Counted from the first letter of the stretch, positions 9,561 through 18,339 are shown. The stretch: 64,000 nt of DNA from Kribbella pratensis (GCF_004366075.1 NZ_SODU01000003.1:1302001-1366000), one strand, 5' to 3'. Program-made: numbers and translations. The notes: generated by a model not told the origin, from the sequence alone.

Positions 9561-10898
9561 TTAGCGGTCCACTCCACCCATCACCGGGTCAAGGCTGGCG
9601 ACGGCGACGATCACGTCGGCGACCTGGCCGCCCTCGCACATGATCGGCATCGCCTGCAGGTTTGCGAAGGACGGGTCACGGAAGTGCACCCGGTACGGCT
9701 TGGTGCCGCCGTCGGAGACGACGTGGCAGCCCATCTCGCCGCGCGGTGACTCGAGCGCGACGTACGCCTGGCCGGCCGGCACCCGGAAGCCCTCGGTGAC
9801 CAGCTTGAAGTGATGGATCAGCGCTTCCATCGACTCGCCCATGATGTGCTTGATGTGGTCGAGCGAGTTGCCCATCCCGTCGGCGCCGACGGCCAGCTGG
9901 GCCGGCCAGCCGATCTTCTTGTCGGCGACCATCACGGGCTGGCCGTCCATCTTCTCCAGCCGGTCGGCGCACTGCTCGACGATCTTCAGTGACTCGTGCA
10001 TCTCCTGCAGCCGCACGCGGAACCGTCCGTACGCGTCCGAGGAGTCCCAGGTCGGTACGTCGAAGTCGTACGTCTCGTACCCGCAGTACGGCTGGCTCTT
10101 GCGCAGGTCCAGCGCGTAGCCGGTGGAGCGCACCGTCGGGCCGGAGATGCCGAGCGCCATGCAGCCGGCCAGGTCCAGGTAGCCGACGTTCTGCAGCCGC
10201 GCCTTGAAGATCGGGTTGGCGTTGCAGAGCTCGGCGTACTCCTTGAGGTGCTTGTTCATCCACGTGATGTACTCGCGGATCTTGTCCAGTGCACCCGCCG
10301 GGAGGTCCTGCGCGACACCGCCCGGCCGGATGAACGCGTGGTTCATCCGCAGCCCGGTGATCAGCTCGAACAGGTCCAGGGTCTTCTCACGCTCGCGGAA
10401 ACCGATCGTCATCACGGTCAGCGCGCCGATCTCCATACCGCCGGTGGCGATGCAGACCAGGTGGCTGCTGATCCGGTTGAGCTCCATCAGGAGCACCCGC
10501 ATCACGTTCGCCTTGTCCGGGATCTGGTCCTCGATCCCGAGCAGCCGCTCGACCGCGAGGCAGTACGCCGCCTCGTTGTAGAACGGCGACAGGTAGTCCA
10601 TCCGGGTGCAGAACGTGACGCCCTGCGTCCAGGAGCGGAACTCCATGTTCTTCTCGATACCGGTGTGCAGGTAGCCGATGCCGCAGCGGGCCTCGGTCAC
10701 GTTCTCACCGTCGAGCTCGAGGATCAGCCGGAGCACGCCGTGCGTGGACGGGTGCTGCGGGCCCATGTTGACGACGACGCGCTCTTCGGGCTCCTCGCCG
10801 AGGCCGGACACGACCGAGTCCCAGTCCTGGCCGGTGACGGTGAAGACCTTGCCCTCGGTGGTGTCCCGGGTCGTCGCGTACGGATCTGTTGCGGTCAT
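9561..10898 (-). CDS. nuoD: NADH-quinone oxidoreductase subunit D
   Basis: Peripheral subunit lining the quinone pocket, homologous to the large subunit of NiFe hydrogenases. The signature GPQHPSTHGVLRL (residues about 46-58) carries the conserved His that meets the quinone head. Length 445 is typical. NuoC and NuoD are separate genes here, unlike the fused E. coli NuoCD. The start overlaps the nuoC stop by one base. Confidence 0.97.
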   Translation of the reverse strand: MTATDPYATTRDTTEGKVFTVTGQDWDSVVSGLGEEPEERVVVNMGPQHPSTHGVLRLILELDGENVTEARCGIGYLHTGIEKNMEFRSWTQGVTFCTRMDYLSPFYNEAAYCLAVERLLGIEDQIPDKANVMRVLLMELNRISSHLVCIATGGMEIGALTVMTIGFREREKTLDLFELITGLRMNHAFIRPGGVAQDLPAGALDKIREYITWMNKHLKEYAELCNANPIFKARLQNVGYLDLAGCMALGISGPTVRSTGYALDLRKSQPYCGYETYDFDVPTWDSSDAYGRFRVRLQEMHESLKIVEQCADRLEKMDGQPVMVADKKIGWPAQLAVGADGMGNSLDHIKHIMGESMEALIHHFKLVTEGFRVPAGQAYVALESPRGEMGCHVVSDGGTKPYRVHFRDPSFANLQAMPIMCEGGQVADVIVAVASLDPVMGGVDR

Positions 10899-11605
10899 TA
10901 GTTGTACGACCTCCGCGTGTCGGGCGGTGGGATGACAGCGCCCTTGTACTCGACGTCGATTCCGCCGAGCGGGTAGTCCTTGCGCTGCGGGTGCCCCGGC
11001 CAGTCGTCGGGCATCTGGATCCGGGTCAGGGCCGGGTGCCCGTCGAAGACGATGCCGAAGAAGTCCCAGGTCTCCCGCTCGTGCCAGTCGTTGGCCGGGT
11101 AGACCGAGACGATCGACGGGATGTGCGGGTCACTGTCGGGCGCCGACACCTCCAGCCGGATCCGGCGGTTGTGGGTGATCGACAGGAAGTGGTAGACGGC
11201 GTGCAGTTCGCTGCCGGTCTCGTTCGGGTAGTGCACGCCGCTGACACCGGAGCAGAACTCGAACCGCAGCGCCTCGTCGTCACGCAGGTGCTTGCACACC
11301 TCGACCAGGTTCTCGCGCTTGATGTGCAGGGTCAGCTCACCGCGGTCGACGACGACCTTCTCGATCGCACCGTCGGCGACCAGGCCTTCCAGCCGGTCCA
11401 CGGCACCGTCGAACCAGGAGCCGTACGGTTTCGGCGTACTGCCCGGCAGCGCGACCTGGCGGCGCAGGCCACCGAAGCCGGAGGTGTCACCGGTACCGCG
11501 GACACCGAACATGCCCTCGCGCTGGTCGATCACCTCGGCCTGCGGCGTCTGCGCGTCACTGGCCGCAGAGGTCGCCGGCAGGTTCTCGGGTTGCGTGTCG
11601 CTCAT
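10898..11605 (-). CDS. nuoC: NADH-quinone oxidoreductase subunit C
   Basis: 30-kDa-type peripheral subunit that packs against NuoD. The 235-residue protein has a variable N-terminal 50-residue region, then the conserved fold ending in ERETWDFFGIVFDGHPALTR and DDWPGHPQRKDYPL, the two family signatures. It is the only nuo gene set apart from its upstream neighbour. A 73-base spacer to nuoB contains two copies of a 17-base repeat (described separately). Confidence 0.96.
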   Translation of the reverse strand: MSDTQPENLPATSAASDAQTPQAEVIDQREGMFGVRGTGDTSGFGGLRRQVALPGSTPKPYGSWFDGAVDRLEGLVADGAIEKVVVDRGELTLHIKRENLVEVCKHLRDDEALRFEFCSGVSGVHYPNETGSELHAVYHFLSITHNRRIRLEVSAPDSDPHIPSIVSVYPANDWHERETWDFFGIVFDGHPALTRIQMPDDWPGHPQRKDYPLGGIDVEYKGAVIPPPDTRRSYN

Positions 11606-11611
11606 CGGACA

Positions 11612-11680
11612 CCTCGCTGCGCTCGGTCGCCGCTGCGCGACGAGGTCGCTGTGTTGTTTGTTCCCTCGCTGCGCTCGGTC
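11612..11680. repeat. Two 17-bp direct repeats in the nuoB-nuoC spacer
   Basis: CCTCGCTGCGCTCGGTC occurs at 11612-11628 and again at 11664-11680, the second copy running into the nuoB stop codon. They are 52 bases apart. On the coding strand they read GACCGAGCGCAGCGAGG. A short ACCTCG/CGAGGT pair (11611-11616 with 11641-11646) could fold a stem between them. The spacer is the longest gap inside the nuo operon seen here. Its function is unknown; it may be a small interspersed repeat or an mRNA processing or stability site. Confidence 0.7.
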
Positions 11681-12233
11681 ATCGCAGCAGACCCTTCATC
11701 TCGATCGTCGGGGCGGCGGTCAGGGCCGCGGCCTCCTGCTCGGTCTGCAGCGCCTTCTTGTGCGCGCCGAGCTTCATGTGCTGGATCTGGTCGTGGATCT
11801 TCAGGAACGCGTCCAGCAGCATCTCCGGCCGCGGCGGGCAGCCGGGCAGGTACATGTCGACCGGTACGACGTGATCCACGCCCTGCACGATCGCGTAGTT
11901 GTTGAACATGCCGCCCGACGACGCGCACACGCCCATCGCCAGCACCCACTTCGGGCCGGGCATCTGGTCGTAGATCTGGCGCAGTACCGGAGCCATCTTC
12001 TGGCTCACCCGGCCGGCCACGATCATCAGGTCGGCCTGTCGCGGCGAGGCCCGGAAGACCTCCATGCCGAACCGCGCGGCGTCGTACCGCGGGGCGCCGG
12101 TGGTCATCATCTCGATAGCGCAGCAGGCCAGCCCGAAGGTTGCCGGCCACAACGAGGCCTTGCGCATGTAGCCGAGCAGTCCTTCGACGGTGCTCAGCAG
12201 GACGCCGGCCGGAAGCTGTTCCTCAAGACCCAT
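11679..12233 (-). CDS. nuoB: NADH-quinone oxidoreductase subunit B
   Basis: Subunit carrying cluster N2, the last relay before the quinone. The four ligands are visible: the tandem pair C37-C38 (ACCAIEMM), C103 (GVCASSGGMFNN) and C132 (LPGCPPRPE). Length 184 is normal for actinobacteria. Its start lies one base after the nuoA stop. The stop codon falls within the downstream 17-base repeat. Confidence 0.97.
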   Translation of the reverse strand: MGLEEQLPAGVLLSTVEGLLGYMRKASLWPATFGLACCAIEMMTTGAPRYDAARFGMEVFRASPRQADLMIVAGRVSQKMAPVLRQIYDQMPGPKWVLAMGVCASSGGMFNNYAIVQGVDHVVPVDMYLPGCPPRPEMLLDAFLKIHDQIQHMKLGAHKKALQTEQEAAALTAAPTIEMKGLLR

Positions 12234-12234
12234 G

Positions 12235-12594
12235 TCAGTCCCATTCCAGTCCGCCGCGGCGCCACACGTAGGCGTACGCGACGAAGACGGTGACGATGAA
12301 GATGACCATCTCGACCAGCCCGAACAGCGCCATCTGGTCGAAGGCCACCGCCCAGGGGTAGAGGAAGATGATCTCGATGTCGAAAACGATGAACAGCATC
12401 GCGGTGATGTAGTACTTCACCGGGAAGCGCCCACCACCGACCGGCTGCGGAGTGGGCTCGATGCCGCACTCGTAGGAGTCCAGCCGGGCCCGGTTGTAGC
12501 GCTTCGGGCCGACCAGGGCGCTAATGGTGATGCTGCCTGCGACGAAGAGCGCCGCGAGCACACCGAGAGCGAGAATCGGTGTATAGGGGTGCAT
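12235..12594 (-). CDS. nuoA: NADH-quinone oxidoreductase subunit A (first gene of nuo operon)
   Basis: Three-helix membrane subunit (119 residues) near the quinone site. The conserved YECGIEPTPQPVGGGRFPVKYY loop region (residues about 41-62) is the family signature, and the FDIEIIFLYPW helix follows. An AAGGAGGG ribosome site lies about 11 bases before the ATG. The upstream gap to the menJ-like gene is 86 bases, which either holds the nuo promoter or links the operon to the menaquinone genes upstream. Confidence 0.96.
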   Translation of the reverse strand: MHPYTPILALGVLAALFVAGSITISALVGPKRYNRARLDSYECGIEPTPQPVGGGRFPVKYYITAMLFIVFDIEIIFLYPWAVAFDQMALFGLVEMVIFIVTVFVAYAYVWRRGGLEWD

Positions 12595-12680
12595 CGCTGC
12601 GTGCTCCCTCCTTCAGCCGGTGGTCTGTGTGTTTCTCTGGATATCAGTACGCGTGTGGCTCAACTCACCCGCCCCGCCGG

Positions 12681-14045
12681 TCAGGCGGCGGGGGCGAGCT
12701 TCGTGAGGCCGTTGATGATCTTGTCCATCACGTCCCCGTCGCGCGGGTCGGTGAGGTTGGCGAGCAACTTCAAGGTGAACTTCATCAAGGTGGTGCGCGG
12801 CAGACCGTACTTCGTGCAGAGCCGCATCACCTCCGGATTTCCGATCAGCTTCACGAAGATCCGGCCGAGCGTGTAGTAACCGCCGTACTCCTGCTTCAGC
12901 GCCTTCGGGTACGCCGACAGCGCGCGTTCCCGCTGGTTCGGCTGCCGGTGCAGCGCCTGGGCGGCGACCTCGGCGGCGAACGCCCCGGACTCCATCGCGT
13001 ACGGGATGCCCTCGCCGTTGAACGGGTTGACCATGCCGCCGGCGTCGCCGAGCAGCATCAGGCCGCGGGTGTAGTGCGGCTGCCGGTTGAAGCCCATCGG
13101 CAGCGCGGCGCCCCGGATCGGGATGGTCTGGAACTCGTCGCGGAACTGCCACTCCTCGGGCGTGACCTTGAGCCACTGCTTCAGCAGGTCGGCGTAGTCG
13201 ACCTTGCCGAAGGCCTCCGAGGTGTTCAGGATGCCGAGGCCGACGTTGACGGTGCCGTCGCCCATCCCGAAGATCCAGCCGTAGCCGGGAAGCAGCACGC
13301 GGCCACCGGGCTGCTTCGGGTCGTCGGCCCACAGCTCCAGCCAGGACTCGAGGTAGTCGTCGTTGGTCCGCGGGCTGGTGAAGTACGTCCGTACGGCGAC
13401 ACCCATCGGGCGGTCGTCGCGCTTGTGCAGGCCCATCGCGATGCTCAGCCGGGACGAGTTGCCGTCGGCCGCCATCACCAGTGGCGCCCGGTACTCGACG
13501 TCGGCGCCGGCCCGGCGGCCGTTGTCGTCGACCGGCTTCGCGGTGACCCCGACGATGTCACCCTTGGCGTCCAGGATCGGGCCGGTCACGTTGGTCCGCT
13601 CCCGCAGCCGCGCCCCGGCCTTCTCGGCCTGCCGGGCGAGCATCTCGTCGAAGTCCATCCGGTTCCGGGTCAGGCCGTAGTTCGGGTGGCTGGCCAGGTC
13701 CGGCCAGTCGAGCTGCAGGACGTGCCCGGCGCCCTGGATGCGGAGTCCGTAGTTCCGGATCCAGCCGGCCTCTTCGGAGATGTCGATGCCCATGTTGATG
13801 AGCTGCTTGGTGCCGCGCGGGGTGAGCCCGTCGCCGCACACCTTCTCCCGCGGGAACGCGGTCTTCTCCAGCAGCAGGACGTCCAGCCCGGCGTTCGCCA
13901 GGTGGTACGCCGCCGCCGATCCGGCGGGTCCGGCACCGACGACGATCACATCGGCGGTCTCCGCCTGCTGCCCGCTCGGCACGCTCTGGCTCATCTCTCC
14001 GGCCTGGATGTTCTTGGGGGCGTGTGCGCTCGTGAACGACTTCAC
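12681..14045 (-). CDS. menJ: Geranylgeranyl reductase family flavoprotein, probable menaquinone reductase
   Basis: FAD-dependent reductase of the geranylgeranyl reductase family. The Rossmann motif VVGAGPAGSAAAYH lies about 34 residues from the GTG start, followed by EKTAFPREKVCGDGLTPRG. The second FAD motif, LGDAGGMVNPFNGEGI, is further on. In mycobacteria the homologue MenJ saturates one isoprene unit of menaquinone. The neighbouring menG and the nuo operon downstream support this role. The start is uncertain: GTG at 14045 (MKSFTS) or an ATG 17 codons later (MSQSVP) preceded by GGAGAG. Confidence 0.85.
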   Translation of the reverse strand: MKSFTSAHAPKNIQAGEMSQSVPSGQQAETADVIVVGAGPAGSAAAYHLANAGLDVLLLEKTAFPREKVCGDGLTPRGTKQLINMGIDISEEAGWIRNYGLRIQGAGHVLQLDWPDLASHPNYGLTRNRMDFDEMLARQAEKAGARLRERTNVTGPILDAKGDIVGVTAKPVDDNGRRAGADVEYRAPLVMAADGNSSRLSIAMGLHKRDDRPMGVAVRTYFTSPRTNDDYLESWLELWADDPKQPGGRVLLPGYGWIFGMGDGTVNVGLGILNTSEAFGKVDYADLLKQWLKVTPEEWQFRDEFQTIPIRGAALPMGFNRQPHYTRGLMLLGDAGGMVNPFNGEGIPYAMESGAFAAEVAAQALHRQPNQRERALSAYPKALKQEYGGYYTLGRIFVKLIGNPEVMRLCTKYGLPRTTLMKFTLKLLANLTDPRDGDVMDKIINGLTKLAPAA

Positions 14046-14121
14046 GAGCCCTCTTCACTCGACAGTCTAGGACTGCCTGACTCGGACACGAAACTCGCCC
14101 CAACCCCCTTGCAGGCAAGCC

Positions 14122-14149
14122 AATTACGCTTAATTTCCGTTGCGTAATT
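14122..14149. promoter_or_regulatory. AT-rich perfect inverted repeat between menJ-like gene and menG
   Basis: AATTACGC (14122-14129) and GCGTAATT (14142-14149) form a perfect 8-bp inverted repeat around a 12-base AT-rich centre. The menG stop codon lies inside the right arm. Such an AT-rich palindrome is conspicuous in this GC-rich DNA. It could be a protein-binding site acting on the gene downstream, or a weak terminator for menG. No T-run follows, so I favour a binding site, without proof. Confidence 0.45.
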
Positions 14150-14846
14150 AACTGGCCTTCACGGCCCGGTGGATGGCGACCAGGCCGCCGGTCAGGTTGC
14201 GCCACTGGACGCGGGTCCACCCGGCGCCCTCGATCGCCCGGGCCAGCGGCTCCTGCGGCAGCCAGGCGCGCGTCGACTCCGCCAGGTACTCGTACGCCTC
14301 GGGGTTGGTCGACACCACCTTCGCCACCGCCGGCACCGCCCGCATCATGTACTCCAGGTAGACGACCCGGAACGGCTTCCACGTCGGATGCGACTGCTCG
14401 AGTACGACGAGCCGTCCGCCGGGGCGGGTCACCCGCAGCATCTCCTGCAGCGCGGCCCCGACGTCGTTCACGTTCCGCAGCGCCCAGGAGATCGTCACCA
14501 CGTCGAACGTCTCGTCGGCGAACGGCAGCCGCAAGGCGTCGCCCGCGACCAGGTCCAGTTCAGGGTGCCGGCGCTTGCCGACCCGGAGCATGCCGACCGA
14601 GAAGTCGCAGGACACCACCTCGGCGCCGGCCTCGCGCAGGTTGATGCTGGACGCGCCGGTCCCGGCCGCCAGGTCGAGGATCTTCATCCCCTTCCGCGGC
14701 GCGATCGCGGCCAGCGTCGCGGGCCGCCAGTACAGCTTCTCCAGCCCCATCGTCGCGACCGCGTTGGTCCGGTCGTACCCCTCGGCCACGTTGTCGAACA
14801 TGGCCGCCACATCGTGTGGTTGTTTGGTCAGGTCTGCGCGGGTCAC
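14148..14846 (-). CDS. menG: Demethylmenaquinone methyltransferase
   Basis: SAM-dependent C-methyltransferase of the UbiE/MenG family, which makes menaquinone from demethylmenaquinone as the last ring modification. The 232-residue protein shows motif I DLAAGTGASS near residues 58-67, the family pieces FDNVAEGYDRTN near the N-terminus and ISWALRNVNDVG in the middle, and HPTWKPFRVVY later. The start is GTG. It is divergent from menF and runs toward the menJ-like gene and nuoA. Confidence 0.95.
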   Translation of the reverse strand: MTRADLTKQPHDVAAMFDNVAEGYDRTNAVATMGLEKLYWRPATLAAIAPRKGMKILDLAAGTGASSINLREAGAEVVSCDFSVGMLRVGKRRHPELDLVAGDALRLPFADETFDVVTISWALRNVNDVGAALQEMLRVTRPGGRLVVLEQSHPTWKPFRVVYLEYMMRAVPAVAKVVSTNPEAYEYLAESTRAWLPQEPLARAIEGAGWTRVQWRNLTGGLVAIHRAVKAS

Positions 14847-14896
14847 TTGTCTAGTTGATCACGCGAGGGGGAGTCCGCCGGACAGGAGGCATACGC

Positions 14897-16186
14897 TTGC
14901 ATCTCGTGAGTGCATCTCCAGGGAGCCGTGCGGCCCTCGCGACCCGAGGCCCCGCACCGCAGTTGGTGGTTCGCAGTCAGTCGGTGGACGGGGTCTCGGC
15001 GCAACTGCTGGATCATCTGCCCGCCGAAGGCGGACTCGCGTGGGTACGGCGGGGCGACGGGCACGTCGGCTGGGGCGTGGCCGCCCGACTGGACGTTGCC
15101 GGTGGCAACCGCTTCCAGGAGGCCATGACCTGGTGGCAGGAGCTGACGTCGGCCGCGGTGATCCGCGACGAGGTCGGCGTACCGGGCTCCGGGCTGGTCT
15201 GCTTCGGCTCCTTCGGCTTCACCGATCAGGACCCGGGTGAGCTGGTGGTCCCCGACGTGATCGTCGGCCGCCGCGGCGACACCACCTGGGTGACCACGAT
15301 CTCGCCGGCCAGCTCGCTGGGCGCCCCGCCCGAGCTGGTAGTCCACGAGCCGTCGCCGGTGTACGACGTGGCGTTCGCGGACGGCGCCCGGACCGGGACG
15401 GACTGGTCGGCCATCGTCGCCGACGCGGTCCGCCGGATCACCGCCGGCGAGCTCGAGAAGGTGGTGCTGGCCCGCGACCTGATCGCGATCGCCGAGCAGC
15501 CGATCGATCTGCGCTGGCCGCTGCACCGGCTCGCGACGGCGTACCCGAACTGCTGGACGTTCTCCGTCGACGGCCTGATCGGCGCCACCCCGGAGCTGCT
15601 GGTACGCCGGGAGAAGGGCCTGATCACGTCCCGCGTGCTGGCCGGGACCATCCGCCGTACCGGCGACGACGCGCACGACCTGGCGTTGGCCGCGTCGCTG
15701 GCCCGGTCGTCGAAGGATCTCGAGGAGCACGAGTTCGCGGTCCGCTCGGTCGCCGAGGCGCTGGAGCCGCACTGTACGTCGATGAACGTGCCGGAGACCC
15801 CGTTCGTCCTGCATCTGCCGAACGTGATGCACCTGGCGACCGATGTCGCCGGCGTCGCGAACAACGGGGCGTCCGCGCTCGGCCTCGCCGCCGCCTTGCA
15901 CCCGTCCGCGGCCGTCTGCGGTACGCCGACACCGGTCGCGCGGGACCTGATCGGTGAGATCGAGGGCATGCGGCGCGGCCGGTTCAGCGGACCGGTCGGG
16001 TGGATGGACGCGGTCGGCGACGGCGAGTGGTGCATCGCGCTGCGCTGCGGCCAGGCCGACCCGGAGGAGCCACGCCGGATGCGGCTGTTCGCCGGCGCCG
16101 GCATCGTGGCGGGCTCCGACCCGGACGCCGAACTTGCCGAGACGAACGCCAAGCTGGTGCCGATGAGAGACGCATTGGGAGACTGA
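14897..16186 (+). CDS. menF: Isochorismate synthase (menaquinone entry enzyme)
   Basis: Chorismate-binding enzyme converting chorismate to isochorismate, the first committed step toward menaquinone. The C-terminal catalytic domain shows KVVLARDLI, the ATPELLVRREKG block, SRVLAGTIRRTG, and the EHEF and PSAAVCGTPTPVA motifs. I choose the TTG at 14897 (430 codons with the stop) because a perfect GGAGG lies at 14885-14889, seven bases upstream. The in-frame GTG at 14906 is too far from it. A siderophore-type EntC role is possible, but the divergent menG argues for menaquinone. Confidence 0.9.
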   Translation: MHLVSASPGSRAALATRGPAPQLVVRSQSVDGVSAQLLDHLPAEGGLAWVRRGDGHVGWGVAARLDVAGGNRFQEAMTWWQELTSAAVIRDEVGVPGSGLVCFGSFGFTDQDPGELVVPDVIVGRRGDTTWVTTISPASSLGAPPELVVHEPSPVYDVAFADGARTGTDWSAIVADAVRRITAGELEKVVLARDLIAIAEQPIDLRWPLHRLATAYPNCWTFSVDGLIGATPELLVRREKGLITSRVLAGTIRRTGDDAHDLALAASLARSSKDLEEHEFAVRSVAEALEPHCTSMNVPETPFVLHLPNVMHLATDVAGVANNGASALGLAAALHPSAAVCGTPTPVARDLIGEIEGMRRGRFSGPVGWMDAVGDGEWCIALRCGQADPEEPRRMRLFAGAGIVAGSDPDAELAETNAKLVPMRDALGD

Positions 16187-16188
16187 CT

Positions 16189-16803
16189 GTGAAGCTGACG
16201 AAGTTCGCGCACGCCTGTGTTCGCTTGGAGAAGGACGGGAAGGTCCTGCTGATCGACCCGGGCACGTTCGCCGAGGACGCGGCCTTCGAGAAGGCGGATG
16301 CGGTGCTGATCACGCACGAGCACCCCGACCACGTCGACGTCGAACGGCTGCGCGGGCTGCAGGTGCCGGTCTTCACCACCGCCGGTGTCGCGGCCGAGCT
16401 GAACGACGAGCGGGTCACGGTCGTCTCGGACGGTCAGTCGTTCGACGCGGCCGGTTTCGCGGTCCGTGCCTACGGCAAGGATCACGCGGTGATCCTGCCC
16501 GAGCTCGGCGTACCGTGCGAGAACATCGGCTACCTGGTCGACGACGCGGTCTACCACCCGGGCGACTCGTTCACCCAGCCGGACCGCGAGGTGCACACCA
16601 ACCTGGTGCCGATCTCCGGCCCGTGGTTCTCGGTGGCGCCGGCGGTCGAGTACGCGCGCTCGGTCAAGGCCGAGCAGACGGTCGGCATCCACAACGCCCT
16701 GCTGAGCGACATCGGCCTCGGCATGATGCAACGCTGGATCGGTGAGGCCGGCGGCCGTCCGTACCACGGCCTGACCCCCGGTCAATCCCTCGAGATCAGC
16801 TGA
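16189..16803 (+). CDS. MBL-fold metallo-hydrolase (UlaG-like)
   Basis: 204-residue metallo-beta-lactamase-fold hydrolase. The metal motif THEHPDHVD supplies H43, H45, D47 and H48, and an N-terminal LIDPGTF strand precedes it. Further His residues occur in YHPGDSF and VGIHNALLS. The substrate is unknown. The open frame extends upstream inside menF, but GTG at 16189 is the likely start because it sits two bases after the menF stop. Its 3' end overlaps the convergent GNAT gene by eight bases, so the two genes share no free terminator. Confidence 0.85.
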   Translation: MKLTKFAHACVRLEKDGKVLLIDPGTFAEDAAFEKADAVLITHEHPDHVDVERLRGLQVPVFTTAGVAAELNDERVTVVSDGQSFDAAGFAVRAYGKDHAVILPELGVPCENIGYLVDDAVYHPGDSFTQPDREVHTNLVPISGPWFSVAPAVEYARSVKAEQTVGIHNALLSDIGLGMMQRWIGEAGGRPYHGLTPGQSLEIS

Positions 16804-17617
16804 ACTCTGCCTCGACGAAGTCGGCCACCGGGCGGTATCCCGCCTGGTGGTAGATCTTGTTGGAGGTCGGGTTCGACAGGTCGGTGAACAGGCAGGCCTG
16901 GTTGCCGTTGGCAAGAATCATTGCCGTCACGTGACTGGTCAACGCGCCGGCGTAGCCGTGCCGCCGCCGCTCCGGGGGTGTGTAGACCGGACCGACCCGG
17001 CAGACGCCGAAGACCGGCTGGTGGAAGCCGACCATGCTGACCGGTTCGCCGTCGGCCTCCCAGATCAGCATGCTCTCGTGCTCCAGGTGCCGTTCGGCCC
17101 ACTCACGGTGTCCGATGGTCAGTTCTTCGGCGAACCCGTCCTTGCCCCACGCGGCGACCAGGTCGACCTCGTCCGCCGCCATCAACCGCGCCTCGCCGGC
17201 GTCGGCTTCGAGCGGCGTGAGCTCGATCAGCTTGTGCAACCGAGTGCCACGCACAACCGTCGCCCGCCCACCGCGGTGCGCACCCCACCGTTCGCCGAAC
17301 CTCGTCACGACAGGTCGATCCCCCGCGACGCCGGGGACCCGCGGCAGTACGTCGGCGAGCGCGTCGGCGACCGGCTCCGCGAGATCTTCGCGCAGCGCGC
17401 CGAGATACACGTACCGCCCCGGCGTACGCATCGCGACGCCGACCACGTCCGGGTCGTGGACGGAGACGTAGTACGACGGCTCGGTCTCCCTCATCCGGCC
17501 GGTCGCCCGCTCGTGGACGACCGTCATGACCAGGTTGTTCAGCACCGGATCCCGTTGCAGAAAAGGAAACACGGTCTGCTCGAAGGCCTGTGGATCGCTG
17601 GTCACACGAACATCCAT
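16796..17617 (-). CDS. GNAT-family N-acetyltransferase
   Basis: 273-residue acetyltransferase-like protein. A C-terminal GNAT domain includes VGPVYTPPERRRHGYAGALT, the acetyl-CoA-binding motif A with the R-R-x-G-Y/G-A pattern near residues 212-231. It is followed by CLFTDLSNPTSNKIYHQAGY, the usual motif B. The N-terminal half is a diverged extra domain, common in actinobacterial two-domain GNATs. The acceptor is unknown. It is divergent from the PadR regulator gene. Confidence 0.85.
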   Translation of the reverse strand: MDVRVTSDPQAFEQTVFPFLQRDPVLNNLVMTVVHERATGRMRETEPSYYVSVHDPDVVGVAMRTPGRYVYLGALREDLAEPVADALADVLPRVPGVAGDRPVVTRFGERWGAHRGGRATVVRGTRLHKLIELTPLEADAGEARLMAADEVDLVAAWGKDGFAEELTIGHREWAERHLEHESMLIWEADGEPVSMVGFHQPVFGVCRVGPVYTPPERRRHGYAGALTSHVTAMILANGNQACLFTDLSNPTSNKIYHQAGYRPVADFVEAEFS

Positions 17618-17661
17618 GTCCGGGAGCGTACGCCCGCAGCACCGGACCGGTCGCCCGGATT

Positions 17662-17667
17662 TACACT
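17662..17667 (+). promoter_or_regulatory. Likely -10 element of a leaderless padR transcript
   Basis: TACACT lies only six bases before the padR ATG (17674) and no ribosome-binding site lies between. That spacing puts the transcription start at or next to the ATG, so translation is probably leaderless, which is common in actinobacteria. No convincing -35 was found. Confidence 0.4.
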
Positions 17668-17673
17668 GCGGGC

Positions 17674-18303
17674 ATGTCCACCACGCGGTTGTTGCTGCTC
17701 GGCGTCGTGCGGATCTTCCAGCCGGCGTACGGGTACCAACTGCGGCGTGAGTTGCTGACGTGGAACGTGGAGGCGTGGGCGAACATCAACCCCGGCTCGA
17801 TCTACACAGGGCTGCGCACGCTCGCGAAGCACGGGTACCTCCAGGAACTCGAGCAGGACGGTGCCCATCGCCCCGGGCGTACGTCGTACAAGCTGACCGC
17901 GGACGGCGAGACGGAGTACTTCTCGCTGCTGCGCGGCATGCTGTGGACCGTCGACGGGTTCCACCCCGACAAGATGCAGGCCACGCTCAGCTTCCTGTGG
18001 TCGCTGCGCCGCGACGAGGTGATCGCCGCCCTCGAGGCCCGGATCGCGCAACTGGAGGCCTGGCTCAAGTCCGAACCGTTCGCCGAACGCCAGATCCAGG
18101 AAGACCCCGGTACGCCGAACCACGTCGTCGAGATGTTCCGCATCACGAAGGCACGCGACGCCGGCGAGCTCCAGTGGACCCGCGACTTCCTGGACCGGAT
18201 CCGCAACGGCGCGTACGCCTTCGCCGGCGAACCGGCCGACTGGGAGCCCTACCCCGGCATGGTCACCCACTGGGGCGAAATCCCCGACGCCCCCACCTCC
18301 TAA
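17674..18303 (+). CDS. PadR-family transcriptional regulator
   Basis: 209-residue winged-helix regulator. The N-terminal domain has the PadR pattern LLGVVRIFQPAYGYQLRREL, then WANINPGSIYTGLRTLAKHGYL (recognition helix region) and the wing near GRTSYKLTADG. The C-terminal half (about 90-190) is the helical dimerisation domain with the EARIAQLEAWL helix. It lies directly upstream of a two-gene ABC exporter on the same strand. A palindromic site in the gap suggests that it controls the pump, as PadR proteins often do. Confidence 0.9.
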   Translation: MSTTRLLLLGVVRIFQPAYGYQLRRELLTWNVEAWANINPGSIYTGLRTLAKHGYLQELEQDGAHRPGRTSYKLTADGETEYFSLLRGMLWTVDGFHPDKMQATLSFLWSLRRDEVIAALEARIAQLEAWLKSEPFAERQIQEDPGTPNHVVEMFRITKARDAGELQWTRDFLDRIRNGAYAFAGEPADWEPYPGMVTHWGEIPDAPTS

Positions 18304-18339
18304 CCCCCACCCCCGCCCGGCGCTCCCCCGCTCCCGCGC

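Noticed and set aside
16796..16803. Possible misannotated end at the overlap of the metallo-hydrolase and GNAT genes
   Set aside because: Both C-termini read sensibly to their stops; an eight-base convergent overlap is acceptable.
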